Source: Blastocatellia bacterium
GTDB lineage: Bacteria > Acidobacteriota > Blastocatellia > HR10 > J050
Length of the DNA stretch: 64,000 nucleotides
Reading direction: 5' to 3'
Assembly: GCA_025054955.1 (NCBI GenBank)
Contig: JANWZE010000068.1
Coordinates: forward strand, 19,630 to 83,629
Of this stretch, positions 1 through 7,306 are shown one piece after another. A program made the translations under genes and the position numbers. Each line of letters begins with the position of its first letter. Position 1 is the first letter of the stretch. Under the pieces are notes generated by a model. It had not been told where the DNA came from, did not search any database, and saw nothing but the letters and a program-made list of their open reading frames with translations.

Positions 1-1284
1 AGACTCCGGGCTCGGCAGCTCACCCAGGGTGACCGACACGTCGCGTTCCTGACCGTTGCGGAAGACTTTCAGGCGCACGGTGGTCCCCGGCGCTGCCTGA
101 GCGATCTTCAGTTGGAGCTCACGACTTTCATGGATGGGCTGGCCGTTAAGTTCAAGGATAATGTCGCCTTTGGCCAAACCACTGTGTGCCGCCGGGCTGT
201 CGGGCCGGACATCGGCTACCAGCGCCCCGCGCGCCTGGCTGAGCCCGAAGGCTTTGGCAATAGCCGACGTCACGGGCTGGATAGTCACACCTAAATAACC
301 ACGGACCACTTTTCCGTGCCGGAGGATTTGCTCCATCACGTGACGGGCCATATTGACAGGGATGGCGAACCCGATGCCCTGATTGCCTGCGGCGCCGCTA
401 GAGAGGATCGCCGTGTTGATGCCGATCAACTCGCCACGTGCATTGATGAGCGCCCCGCCGGAATTACCCGGATTGATGGGAGCGTCCGTCTGGATGAAGT
501 CCTCATAATCTTCGATTCCGAGGTTGCCGCGCCCGGTGGCACTGACAATCCCCATGGTCACCGTCCGGCTGAGACCAAAGGGATTGCCAATCGCAAACAC
601 AAGATCACCCACTTGAACCTTCGAGGAATCGCCCAGTGTGAGCGTCGGTAGATTGCCGGCATCAACTTTCAGTACGGCCACGTCAGTTTTCGGGTCGGTG
701 CCCACAATGCGCGCTTTGAGTTCGCGGTTATCGTCCAGAAAAACCCTAATATCTGTGGCGCCATCAACCACGTGGTTGTTCGTGAGGAGGTACCCTTCAG
801 GGCTGATGATGACGCCGGAGCCCAGGCTCTGCTCGCGCCGCTCGCGCGGAACGTTGAACTGGAATTGGTCACCGAAGAATCGTCGGAAGAACGGGTCGTT
901 GAAGAACGGCGCCCAGGGACCTGCCCCTGGCGTGCGAACCATCTTCGAGGAAGAGATATTCACGACCGCAGCCATCGCCGGTTTGACAATGGGAGCAAAG
1001 GTCATAGGCAATGGCGCGTGAGCGTCACCTCTCGCCCTGTCGTTCGCGATGTACATGGGAACCGCCTGGCCTGAGCCGAACGGCACTCCTTGGCTCTTAG
1101 CGGTGACCAGTGATCCAGCCACTCCGCCCACAATCAGCGCCACCGCCAGCCCGACGGCTCCTACCCACATTCGTATTTTTAACACCCTTCCCTCTGCCAT
1201 TTTTTCCATCTCCTCGCTTTCAATGCTCCGCCCGACGGCCCTCCCACCAAGCGGCATGCGTTCTGCTGAACTTGAGACATGCAT
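1..1284 (-). CDS. HtrA/DegQ-family periplasmic serine protease (3' end outside window)
   Basis: Trypsin-like Do protease that degrades or refolds damaged envelope proteins. Translated from the minus strand, an N-terminal membrane anchor (about residues 40-62) is followed by a chymotrypsin fold. The triad is visible: His171 in NNHVVDG, Asp201 in TDVAVLK and Ser275 in GNSGGA. A PDZ domain starts near residue 305 and the gene runs off the left edge, so a second PDZ domain cannot be judged. The start is the ATG at 1284, preceded by GAGGAGG. No signal-peptidase site stands out after the anchor, so the protein may stay membrane-bound. It lies 31 nt downstream of the BON-domain gene on the same strand and is probably co-transcribed with it, which puts it in the envelope-stress module discussed for this region. 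Confidence 0.95.
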   Translation of the reverse strand, partial: MHVSSSAERMPLGGRAVGRSIESEEMEKMAEGRVLKIRMWVGAVGLAVALIVGGVAGSLVTAKSQGVPFGSGQAVPMYIANDRARGDAHAPLPMTFAPIVKPAMAAVVNISSSKMVRTPGAGPWAPFFNDPFFRRFFGDQFQFNVPRERREQSLGSGVIISPEGYLLTNNHVVDGATDIRVFLDDNRELKARIVGTDPKTDVAVLKVDAGNLPTLTLGDSSKVQVGDLVFAIGNPFGLSRTVTMGIVSATGRGNLGIEDYEDFIQTDAPINPGNSGGALINARGELIGINTAILSSGAAGNQGIGFAIPVNMARHVMEQILRHGKVVRGYLGVTIQPVTSAIAKAFGLSQARGALVADVRPDSPAAHSGLAKGDIILELNGQPIHESRELQLKIAQAAPGTTVRLKVFRNGQERDVSVTLGELPSPES

Positions 1285-1315
1285 GAACGTCCTCCTCAAT
1301 CAATCCGGCTGACGC

Positions 1316-2095
1316 CTACTGCTGCTGCTGTCGTAGCGTTTCTACCTTGAGATTGTTCGTCACACTGAACGCCAACGTATCACCTCGCACAATCGTCTCG
1401 GCCACCTGTCGCTCGACCGAATTATTGACCACACCTTCGAGGATGACGTTCCCATTATCAACGATAATGTGGATCGGCGGATAGGGTTGGAACGCATATC
1501 GCTCAAACTCCGGGTTATGATAGATCAACCGGGCGATCCGAATGCGCAATTGATCGTCAAAGATCGAAGTGGGGAGAACCTGAATCTCGTTCTGCACGGC
1601 CCTGACACCAGGCACACGGGCAGCCAGCCGCTCGTAATCGTTTTTGCGCCACGGCTCACGCACCCATCCCTTCAACGTCACCACACCGCTGTTCACGTCA
1701 CCCGTGATCCAATCGAAGATGTCGTAGAACGCATACGTGCGGATGTTTCTGGCCACGGCGTCAGCAATCTGCTGATCAGAAAGACTGCCTGGCAGAACGG
1801 TCAAGCGGTTCTCCACTGCAACAACATCATCGAAGCCGCGCGCGTCTTTCTCCGCTTGCAGCTTCTCAGCCAAGCTGCGCACGGTTCCTGTCAGCGTCAC
1901 GATGCCATCTTCAACCAACACCGTGATGTTATTCTCTCGCTGCAGGTGGTGCTTGATGAGTCGGTGCTCCACCAGTGTCTTGATCGTCTCATCCGACAGG
2001 CGACTGCGACTCTGTTGAGCCATCACGAAAGCCGCGCGCCCGCCCAGACTCATAACGATCAGCAAAACCAGCATCGTTCTTTCCATTACCATCAT
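1316..2095 (-). CDS. Exported protein with three BON domains
   Basis: A 259-residue protein with an N-terminal signal peptide ending near residue 26 (VMAQ) and three consecutive BON domains at roughly 34-101, 105-174 and 179-254. Each has the BON pattern of an initial helix, a Gly-x-Val-x-Leu-x-Gly strand pair (VEDGIVTLTG, NSGVVTLKG, NGNVILEG) and a following helix. BON domains, as in OsmY, are periplasmic and thought to bind phospholipid or envelope surfaces. The ATG at 2095 is chosen because AAGGAGACG lies just upstream; an ATG six codons earlier would put that Shine-Dalgarno sequence inside the coding region. The gene sits between a small exported protein upstream and htrA downstream. The exact role is unknown; an envelope-stress function is inferred from context. 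Confidence 0.9.
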   Translation of the reverse strand: MMVMERTMLVLLIVMSLGGRAAFVMAQQSRSRLSDETIKTLVEHRLIKHHLQRENNITVLVEDGIVTLTGTVRSLAEKLQAEKDARGFDDVVAVENRLTVLPGSLSDQQIADAVARNIRTYAFYDIFDWITGDVNSGVVTLKGWVREPWRKNDYERLAARVPGVRAVQNEIQVLPTSIFDDQLRIRIARLIYHNPEFERYAFQPYPPIHIIVDNGNVILEGVVNNSVERQVAETIVRGDTLAFSVTNNLKVETLRQQQQ

Positions 2096-2124
2096 TGGTT
2101 CGTCTCCTTCCATTCTGAAAGCCC

Positions 2125-2177
2125 CTCACGCTATCGTGAGAGAGGGACCCCTTCAGGATTCCAGGCAGCGGGGTCCC
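2125..2177 (-). terminator. Two hairpins between the small exported protein gene and the BON gene
   Basis: A perfect 8-bp stem (GGGACCCC at 2144-2151 with GGGGTCCC at 2170-2177, 18-nt loop) is followed on the minus strand by a second hairpin (CTCACG/CGTGAG, 2125-2140). No T-run follows either, so full termination is doubtful. Partial attenuation, or stabilisation of the upstream mRNA 3' end, fits as well. Confidence 0.4.
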
Positions 2178-2192
2178 TCGGTGGTTGCCGGG

Positions 2193-2591
2193 TTAAGGCT
2201 TACTCTTCTTCGTAGCCGATGCGCGCTGCGCCGGGCGGAGGTCAACGGAGTGCGCCCAATTCTTCCCCTCGCGCTCGGTATACTTCACCGTCGCCTTCAT
2301 CCCGGATTTGATCGCCGAGGGCTCGACCCGACGGCCAGCCTCGGTGAACTCGGTGTGGTTGTTATAGGCGAATGTGATGGCTTTGCCCCGCTCCATTAGC
2401 GTCAGCGTTTCTGCGTTGGTATTCACGGCCGTGATTTCGCCCCGAACGGTCCTCATATTCGCCTTCGTCGCATGCTTGGCCTCGACCTGTCCTGGCGCCT
2501 TGTGAGCTTCCGATTTTTGCGACGCCATCACAGCGCCAGACAGGGCAAAGGCCAAAACGACAATGTTGCCAAGCGATAGGAATGTTCTCAT
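2193..2591 (-). CDS. Small exported protein, paralogue of the gene at 6452-6859
   Basis: A 132-residue protein with a signal peptide (about 1-23, ending VMAS) and one compact beta-rich domain (about 46-118) ending in a Lys/Arg-rich tail. I do not recognise a named family; the fold may be a small OB or SH3-like barrel. It is clearly related to the product of 6452-6859: both share a strand pattern around TLTL/TLTV, a Lys-Pro-Ser/Glu-Pro-Ser-Ala turn, and a GxNWAxS motif near the C-terminus. The ATG at 2591 is preferred because AAAGGAG lies 11 nt upstream; the ATG at 2600 is only 2 nt from it. A sigma-54-type promoter lies at 2645-2660. The gene probably answers the adjacent NtrC-type regulator, by analogy with periplasmic accessory proteins of other envelope-stress two-component systems (inference). 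Confidence 0.8.
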   Translation of the reverse strand: MRTFLSLGNIVVLAFALSGAVMASQKSEAHKAPGQVEAKHATKANMRTVRGEITAVNTNAETLTLMERGKAITFAYNNHTEFTEAGRRVEPSAIKSGMKATVKYTEREGKNWAHSVDLRPAQRASATKKSKP

Positions 2592-2644
2592 GGTTTTCAT
2601 CTCTCCTTTTGTGAAATGGTTCTTCATGTCCGACTCTTTTTCAG

Positions 2645-2660
2645 TGCAACTAGCATACCA
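2645..2660 (-). promoter_or_regulatory. Sigma-54 (-24/-12) promoter for the small exported protein gene
   Basis: The minus strand reads TGGTATGCTAGTTGCA, matching TGGCACG-N4-TTGCA at the key GG and GC dinucleotides with the required 10 nt between them. Transcription would start near 2633, giving a leader of about 42 nt before the ATG at 2591. The paralogous gene at 6859 has the same layout. Confidence 0.6.
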
Positions 2661-2703
2661 GTCCATCGCGCGTAGGCATCCGACGCGGAACGCCTCGAAT
2701 AAA

Positions 2704-2724
2704 CTGGAGTTAGACAGACTCCAG
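2704..2724. promoter_or_regulatory. Perfect dyad upstream of the sigma-54 promoter, possible enhancer
   Basis: CTGGAGT and ACTCCAG form a 7-bp perfect inverted repeat separated by 7 nt, about 45-60 bp upstream of the -24 element at 2660. A further ACTCCA half-site follows at about 2733. The spacing suits a dimeric bacterial enhancer-binding protein, but the dyad is not repeated upstream of the other sigma-54 promoter, so this is tentative. Confidence 0.3.
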
Positions 2725-2825
2725 TGAAAGTCACTCCACAATTGCAGGTGAGGCGGATTTGCGCTCACAAACAAACTTGCCCCACACAGCGATGGATGAT
2801 CGAGGTGGGAGCGACCTTGAGAGGA

Positions 2826-3045
2826 GGCGTCGTTAGACGCCGTAAGAGGGTAGCCAGACGTGAAGTCTGGGTCGGGCATCCCCCCAGGGCGCCTTGGAGA
2901 GGCGCCAGAAGTTCTCCCATGGGTCATTCATGCAGTTGAACCGCGCGCCGCGAACACCCATTGTTGGCGCGTCTCCAACGCGCCACTCTGGTTCGATCGG
3001 CTGCTCCAGACGTTGCACGTCTGGCTGTTTGCGCCTCCGGCGCAA
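2826..3045. repeat. Array of six perfect hairpins in a gene-free stretch
   Basis: The gene-free stretch 2592-3222 holds the promoter and dyad listed separately, then six perfect palindromes: 2826-2841 (GGCGTC/GACGCC), 2854-2870 (CCAGAC/GTCTGG), 2888-2906 (GGCGCC twice), 2966-2984 (GGCGCGT/ACGCGCC), 3006-3024 (CCAGACGT/ACGTCTGG) and 3029-3045 (TTGCGCC/GGCGCAA). Loops are 3-7 nt. The array lies downstream of the response-regulator stop at 3223. From 3091 to 3222 two imperfect direct repeats (around CACGAAC and TTTTCAGAGGA) follow. No convincing reading frame is present. Confidence 0.75.
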
Positions 3046-3222
3046 GCTGAGCTTGGACTTTTTCCGGGGATCGTCCTTATCTCCGCGCTCGCCACGAACC
3101 ATGAAAATGGTTATTTTCAGAGGAATCGCTCCTATGCAACAGCACGCCACGAACGATGAAAGACAATTCTTTCGTGAGGTTTGTGTGTTTCGTGGGCTAT
3201 TTTCAGAGGAGCTCCTCATTGC

Positions 3223-4590
3223 TCAACTGCGACGGATGCCATGACGTTCGAGGATGCGATAGAGCGTGCGCCGGTCAATGTTCAATATCTCTGCTGCTCG
3301 TGAAGCATTGTGGTTGGTGGCTTCGAGAACTTCCAGGATGTATTCCTTTTCCTTCTCGGCTAACGTCACAAACGAATCAACGCTCACCGGAGGCGGCAAC
3401 GCACTCGGTTGACCTCGGCGAATTTCTTCGGGAAAGTCTTCCGGCGTGAGAACTCCGCTGGAGTTCAGCGCGATGGCCCGCTCGACAGCATTTTCCAGCT
3501 CCCGCACATTGCCCGGCCAGTCATACCGGCTCAGCATCGGATAAACTGATTCGTGGATGGCGATGGTCTTTGAAGAGGCCGCTGCATACCGGCGGACAAA
3601 ATGATCCAGCAAAAGAGGAATATCGCCCCGACGCTGGCGTAGTGGCGGAAGATCAAGAGTGACGACCTTCAAGCGATAGAAAAGATCCTCGCGAAACGCA
3701 TGCGTCCGCACCAGCTCTTCGAGCGGTTGGTTGGTCGCCGCCACAATGCGGACATCCACATGAATAGGTTCAGTCGAACCAACACGGAGCACTTCGCGCT
3801 CTTCGAGTACCCGAAGGAGTTTCATTTGTAAGGCGGGGGTGGTATTGGAAATCTCATCGAGAAACACCGTCCCACCGTGAGCAGCCTCAAAGATACCCAC
3901 CTTATTGCTTGTCGCTCCGGTGAACGCGCCCTTCACGTACCCGAATAGCTCGCTTTCGAGCAGCGTCTCAGTGAGCGCTCCACAGTTGATCGCCTTAAAT
4001 GGACCACGGCGACCACTGATCTTGTGGATCAAGCGCGCGACCATCTCCTTGCCCGTCCCGCTCTCGCCTTGGATCAGCACCGTAGTTTGCAGCGGCGCGA
4101 CCCGAGCAATCAGCTTATAAACTTCCACCATCTCCGGACTGCGACCGATGATGTCGGCCTCCGTCTGACGTTCTTCAATCGTCGAGCGCAGCTTCCGGTT
4201 CTCCCGCCGGAGCGCGGCTTGCTCCAACGCCCGCCGTACCACCAATCGCAGATGATCCAGCTTGAACGGTTTGCTGATGTAATCGTAGGCTCCTTTGCTG
4301 ATGGCCTCAATTGCAGTATCCATCGCAGCAAATGCGGTCATGACGATGACCGGAATGTCCGGACGTCGCGCGCGCGTTTCCTCTAACACTTTCATCCCGT
4401 CAATCTCGCGCATGCGCAAGTCGGTCAGCACCAGCTCCAGGTTCTCGAACGAAAGCGCTTCCAAGGCCTCTGCTCCGCTTCTGGCTCGCACGACGGCGTA
4501 ACCTTCTTTTTGGAGCACCTCGGCCAAAGATTCCAAAGCCGACCGATCATCATCTACGACCAACATCAAGGGGACTCGATCTTGGCTCAT
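3223..4590 (-). CDS. NtrC-family sigma-54-dependent response regulator
   Basis: A two-component transcription activator of 455 residues. Receiver domain at about 8-120 with acidic pocket DDD13-15 and phospho-acceptor Asp57 (LTDLR). The AAA+ sigma-54 activation domain shows Walker A GESGTGKE, the sigma-54 contact loop GAFTGA and Walker B GGTVFLDEI. A Fis-type helix-turn-helix closes the protein (NASRAAEILNIDRRTLYRIL). All motifs needed for sigma-54 activation are intact. The ATG at 4590 overlaps the kinase stop codon by one base; a GTG at 4593 is also possible. The two genes are therefore translationally coupled. The two sigma-54 promoters at 2645 and 6911, both flanking this pair, are the obvious targets (inference). 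Confidence 0.95.
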   Translation of the reverse strand: MSQDRVPLMLVVDDDRSALESLAEVLQKEGYAVVRARSGAEALEALSFENLELVLTDLRMREIDGMKVLEETRARRPDIPVIVMTAFAAMDTAIEAISKGAYDYISKPFKLDHLRLVVRRALEQAALRRENRKLRSTIEERQTEADIIGRSPEMVEVYKLIARVAPLQTTVLIQGESGTGKEMVARLIHKISGRRGPFKAINCGALTETLLESELFGYVKGAFTGATSNKVGIFEAAHGGTVFLDEISNTTPALQMKLLRVLEEREVLRVGSTEPIHVDVRIVAATNQPLEELVRTHAFREDLFYRLKVVTLDLPPLRQRRGDIPLLLDHFVRRYAAASSKTIAIHESVYPMLSRYDWPGNVRELENAVERAIALNSSGVLTPEDFPEEIRRGQPSALPPPVSVDSFVTLAEKEKEYILEVLEATNHNASRAAEILNIDRRTLYRILERHGIRRS

Positions 4591-6185
4591 CACACTTCGA
4601 CCTCCCGCACTGCCTGTGGCTCCTGCCAGTCTTGCTCAAGCTGGCGGACTTCAGGTAAGAGAATGGTGAAGCAGCTACCCTGCCCCGGCGTACTGCTCAC
4701 CGAAATCTGACCTCCATGTTGACGGACGATCTTCTTGCTCACGGCCAAGCCCAGGCCGCTCCCCTTGCCAAACTCTTTGGTGGTGAAGAGCGGATCAAAA
4801 ATATGTTGCAGCCGGTCGGCTGAAATCCCAATGCCAGAATCGCGCACATCAATCCGAAAATCGCTCAGCGCACCTTTTTCAGCCGGCGGCTCGCGCCGGA
4901 TCTCTACCGACAGCGTGCCCGCGCCCGGGATCGCATCCAGCGAATTGTTGAACAGGTTGAGGAAGAGTTGTTGTAATTGGTCTGGATCCCCTTCGGTCAA
5001 GAACGGCCCACCGCTTCCCTTAAACTCAAATCGAATTTGCCGCGACTCCATTGTCGGACTAAGTAGATGAGCCACTTTAAGGATGATCTCCTCTAAATCT
5101 ACCGGGACACGGCGACGCGGCTGCCGAGTCGTTGCCAAGAGATTCTCTACGATAGCGCAGACCCGATCAATCTGCTCACTGACCAAACGCAGGCGAGCGT
5201 AGACCAGCGAATCTGACCGGCACTCCTCCATCAGCATTTGCAGATGAGTCGAGACGGCGCTCAGCGGCGAGCCAACCTCGTGCGCAAACGTGGCCGTCAG
5301 TTGCCCAGCCAGCGCCAAACGTTCGGCCTGCGTCAGCCGTTTTTGGGCTTCGTACAACTGCAAGTTCAGTTCTCGCAGCTCGCGGTTGCGCTTGGCCAAC
5401 TCGGCAGTGGCCTCCTCGATGCCTTGTTGCAGGTTCTCCTGTAGCCGTTGAATTTCCTCGAGCATGCGATTAAAGTGGCACGCCAACTGACCGAACTCAC
5501 CAACCAAATCTTCATCGGCCCGCGCCGAAACCTCGCCCGTTTGAAACCGCTGCATCACTGCCACCAGGTGACGCACGCTCCGATACACTGTCGTACGAAA
5601 CAACCAGGTGATCGCTAAAACCAAGAGCAAGCTGGCCACGATGACCGAGTAGAGGCCCATGCGAACATGGATGGCTAGAATCTCGTCTACCACCTGCAAC
5701 GGTTTGACGACCGTCAGAAATCCCCGCCGCCCGTCGCTGAATTCAAGCGGGTGCACAGAAAAGAGCAACCGCCCCGATCCCTCCTTGGTTATGAAGGTCT
5801 CCGCCGTACCACTCTGTAAGGCAGCCAGTTCTTGACCTTCCAGCGCACGGTCCCCACTGACGGAGCTAGACTGAACCAGCTTCAGCTCCCCGTCGAAGTC
5901 AGCATAGATATCTACCCGACTGATATTGAACCCCATTTCTATGAACTCACGCACGTGGGTCTGAAAGTCAGGCGGAAAGCCAGCCGCCGGAAAGCGCTCC
6001 GCTTCGTCGGTCAGATAGCGAGCCACAGTTTCGATCCGCTCTCCGCGTGCACGCTCTAGTGCCCGTATCGAACTCAGTGTAACGAGCCACTCGGTGACCG
6101 CCAGGACAAAAATGCAGATCACCAGCGTCAAAACCAAGATGCGAGTTTGTATGGACCACTTGGAGTTGTTCCAACGCTTTGACAT
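4590..6185 (-). CDS. Membrane sensor histidine kinase with HAMP domain
   Basis: A 531-residue sensor kinase partnering the regulator encoded immediately downstream. Transmembrane helix 1 at about 15-37, a periplasmic sensor region of about 135 residues, helix 2 at about 176-197, HAMP at about 198-252, a coiled coil to about 290, then the dimerisation domain with phospho-acceptor His302 in FAHEVGSPLSAV. The C-terminal ATPase domain has the N box (LFLNLFNNSLDA), G1 (DSGIGI) and G2 (GKGSGLGLAVS). The sensor region does not resemble a PAS or Cache domain I can name, so the signal is unknown. An envelope signal is inferred from the neighbouring htrA, BON and exported-protein genes. The ATG at 6185 has no strong ribosome-binding site and lies 14 nt from a 9-bp hairpin. 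Confidence 0.95.
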   Translation of the reverse strand: MSKRWNNSKWSIQTRILVLTLVICIFVLAVTEWLVTLSSIRALERARGERIETVARYLTDEAERFPAAGFPPDFQTHVREFIEMGFNISRVDIYADFDGELKLVQSSSVSGDRALEGQELAALQSGTAETFITKEGSGRLLFSVHPLEFSDGRRGFLTVVKPLQVVDEILAIHVRMGLYSVIVASLLLVLAITWLFRTTVYRSVRHLVAVMQRFQTGEVSARADEDLVGEFGQLACHFNRMLEEIQRLQENLQQGIEEATAELAKRNRELRELNLQLYEAQKRLTQAERLALAGQLTATFAHEVGSPLSAVSTHLQMLMEECRSDSLVYARLRLVSEQIDRVCAIVENLLATTRQPRRRVPVDLEEIILKVAHLLSPTMESRQIRFEFKGSGGPFLTEGDPDQLQQLFLNLFNNSLDAIPGAGTLSVEIRREPPAEKGALSDFRIDVRDSGIGISADRLQHIFDPLFTTKEFGKGSGLGLAVSKKIVRQHGGQISVSSTPGQGSCFTILLPEVRQLEQDWQEPQAVREVEV

Positions 6186-6199
6186 GCCGTGCTTCTATT

Positions 6200-6222
6200 C
6201 TGAAGGCAGATTATGCCTTCAG
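6200..6222 (-). promoter_or_regulatory. Hairpin in the leader of the histidine kinase gene
   Basis: CTGAAGGCA and TGCCTTCAG form a perfect 9-bp stem with a 5-nt loop, 14 nt upstream of the kinase start. Its position could influence ribosome access. No T-run makes it a terminator. Confidence 0.4.
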
Positions 6223-6261
6223 CCGAGGCCTCCCCGCAACCAGCGTAGGGACTGGATAGTC

Positions 6262-6364
6262 AGAGCGATTTTCAGTTGCATTTAGCCTGGTTACCCCGCA
6301 TTTTGTTGCAGGCTGATGCACGCTGCAAGCGCGCCCTAGGGTAAACTCATTCACAAATCGCTCT
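6262..6364 (+). repeat. MITE-like dispersed repeat, copy A
   Basis: 103 bp bounded by imperfect terminal inverted repeats: AGAGCGATTTTCA at the left and CACAAATCGCTCT at the right, i.e. AGAGCGATTT on both strands. Related copies at 27712, 36864 (reverse) and 37452 share the ends and internal blocks such as TTTAGC, TGCACGCTG and the terminal CTCATT. It carries no reading frame and sits in the leader region of the kinase gene. The rest of 6186-6451 shows nothing else. Confidence 0.7.
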
Positions 6365-6451
6365 AGGTTTGACGAATCAACCCTTCTTCTCCCACACGAA
6401 CAGTTTTGCAGATGCTCGCAACGACCGGCCAGTCACCGCTTTGATGACTCG

Positions 6452-6859
6452 CTACTTCTTCGCCTTCCGTGGCACTGAGTTGATGACAATGGAATTCGCC
6501 CAATTGCGCCCATTCTTCATCTGGTAATACACCGTCAGACGGGCGCCAGGCAACAAAGCCGACGGCTTGACGGCATGCCCTCTTCCAGTAATCTTTGTGT
6601 CAGCGTCCCACACAAAGGTCAGCGACTTTGTACCTTCAGCGACCGTCAGAGTCTTGGTCTTAACGTCAATACTGGTCAGCCAACCCGCGACCATCTGAGA
6701 GGCTGATTTGACCTCCGTGGCCGATTGAGTCTTCGTTGTGGCCACGCGAGTCTTGACGGGAATTGGTTCTTGCGGAACCAACTTCGATTGCGCCAAGCCT
6801 GCTGTAGACATGCTCACAGCAGCAACGAACACGGTGGTAGTTGCTAGGAACTTGCTCAT
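6452..6859 (-). CDS. Small exported protein, paralogue of the gene at 2193-2591
   Basis: A 135-residue protein with a signal peptide (cleavage near GLAQ, residue 24), a Thr/Lys-rich linker and one beta-rich domain (about 55-125) with a basic C-terminal tail (RKAKK). It aligns along its length with the protein at 2193-2591, sharing the TLTV-to-GRNWANS region. I cannot name the family. The ATG at 6859 is preceded by AAGGAGG at about 10 nt; an upstream ATG at 6904 would give an N-terminus without signal-peptide character. Overlapping sigma-54 promoters lie at 6911-6937. The gene is transcribed toward the kinase gene but is separated from it by 266 nt and a MITE-like repeat, so it is probably its own unit. 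Confidence 0.8.
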   Translation of the reverse strand: MSKFLATTTVFVAAVSMSTAGLAQSKLVPQEPIPVKTRVATTKTQSATEVKSASQMVAGWLTSIDVKTKTLTVAEGTKSLTFVWDADTKITGRGHAVKPSALLPGARLTVYYQMKNGRNWANSIVINSVPRKAKK

Positions 6860-6910
6860 GCGCTGTATGCCTCCTTCCCAACCATTTGTATGTCCGAAAT
6901 GCACCCCTTA

Positions 6911-6927
6911 TGCAACTCTTGTGCCAA
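6911..6927 (-). promoter_or_regulatory. Sigma-54 promoter, near-consensus
   Basis: The minus strand reads TTGGCACAAGAGTTGCA, matching YTGGCACG-N4-TTGCA at all but one position, with the correct 10 nt between GG and GC. The start would be near 6900, leaving a leader of about 41 nt before the ATG at 6859. Confidence 0.75.
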
Positions 6928-6937
6928 CTTCGTGCCA
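6922..6937 (-). promoter_or_regulatory. Second sigma-54-like promoter overlapping the first
   Basis: The minus strand reads TGGCACGAAGTTGGCA: a perfect TGGCACG -24 block, then TGGCA where TTGCA is expected, with GG-GC spacing of 10. It sits 11 bp (one helical turn) upstream of the near-consensus site, which shares its TGGCA. It may be a second promoter or a second sigma-54 holoenzyme docking site. Confidence 0.45.
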
Positions 6938-7306
6938 GTTGACTAGCCCCCGACAATTTTGAGCAGCAACGAATGTTAGCAAAAAACTGACTTCCATCAT
7001 GTCTATCCTTTGGGCGTGGCAAAATTGCGCCTGTCAGCAAAGTTGCCACAGGCGGGATGGACAATCAGGCAATCAGATAACGCCCAGAAGAACATGAATA
7101 CAGAAGCTGCTGCCAAGCTAGATTCCACATGAGTCTTCCCCATCAAACACGTGGCTGCTGGCTTCCAGCCGGCCGTTCTCAGCTCGGCCCTTGGGACTAT
7201 CGCACCGCCATCCTCTCTTTTCCATGAAGATGACTCACCACATAGTTCCTTGACCCTGCCAACCGTTTGTACTATGTTGCCAACTCCAATTCGGCACAAA
7301 CCGTCT
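6938..7306. other. Gene-free stretch with overlapping inverted repeats
   Basis: Between the sigma-54 sites and waaA. Two interlocking perfect inverted repeats occupy 7016-7054 (GTGGCAA/TTGCCAC and CGCCTGT/ACAGGCG). These could be operator or regulator-binding sites, or a mobile-repeat remnant. No supported gene is seen in the remainder. Confidence 0.4.

Noticed and set aside
2833..3219. Open frames in the hairpin region
   Set aside because: They run through palindromic repeats, have Trp/Arg/Cys-rich composition and no ribosome-binding site.
6410..6430. Sigma-54-like TGG...TTGC before the kinase gene
   Set aside because: GG and GC are 9 nt apart, not 10, and the site is far from the start.
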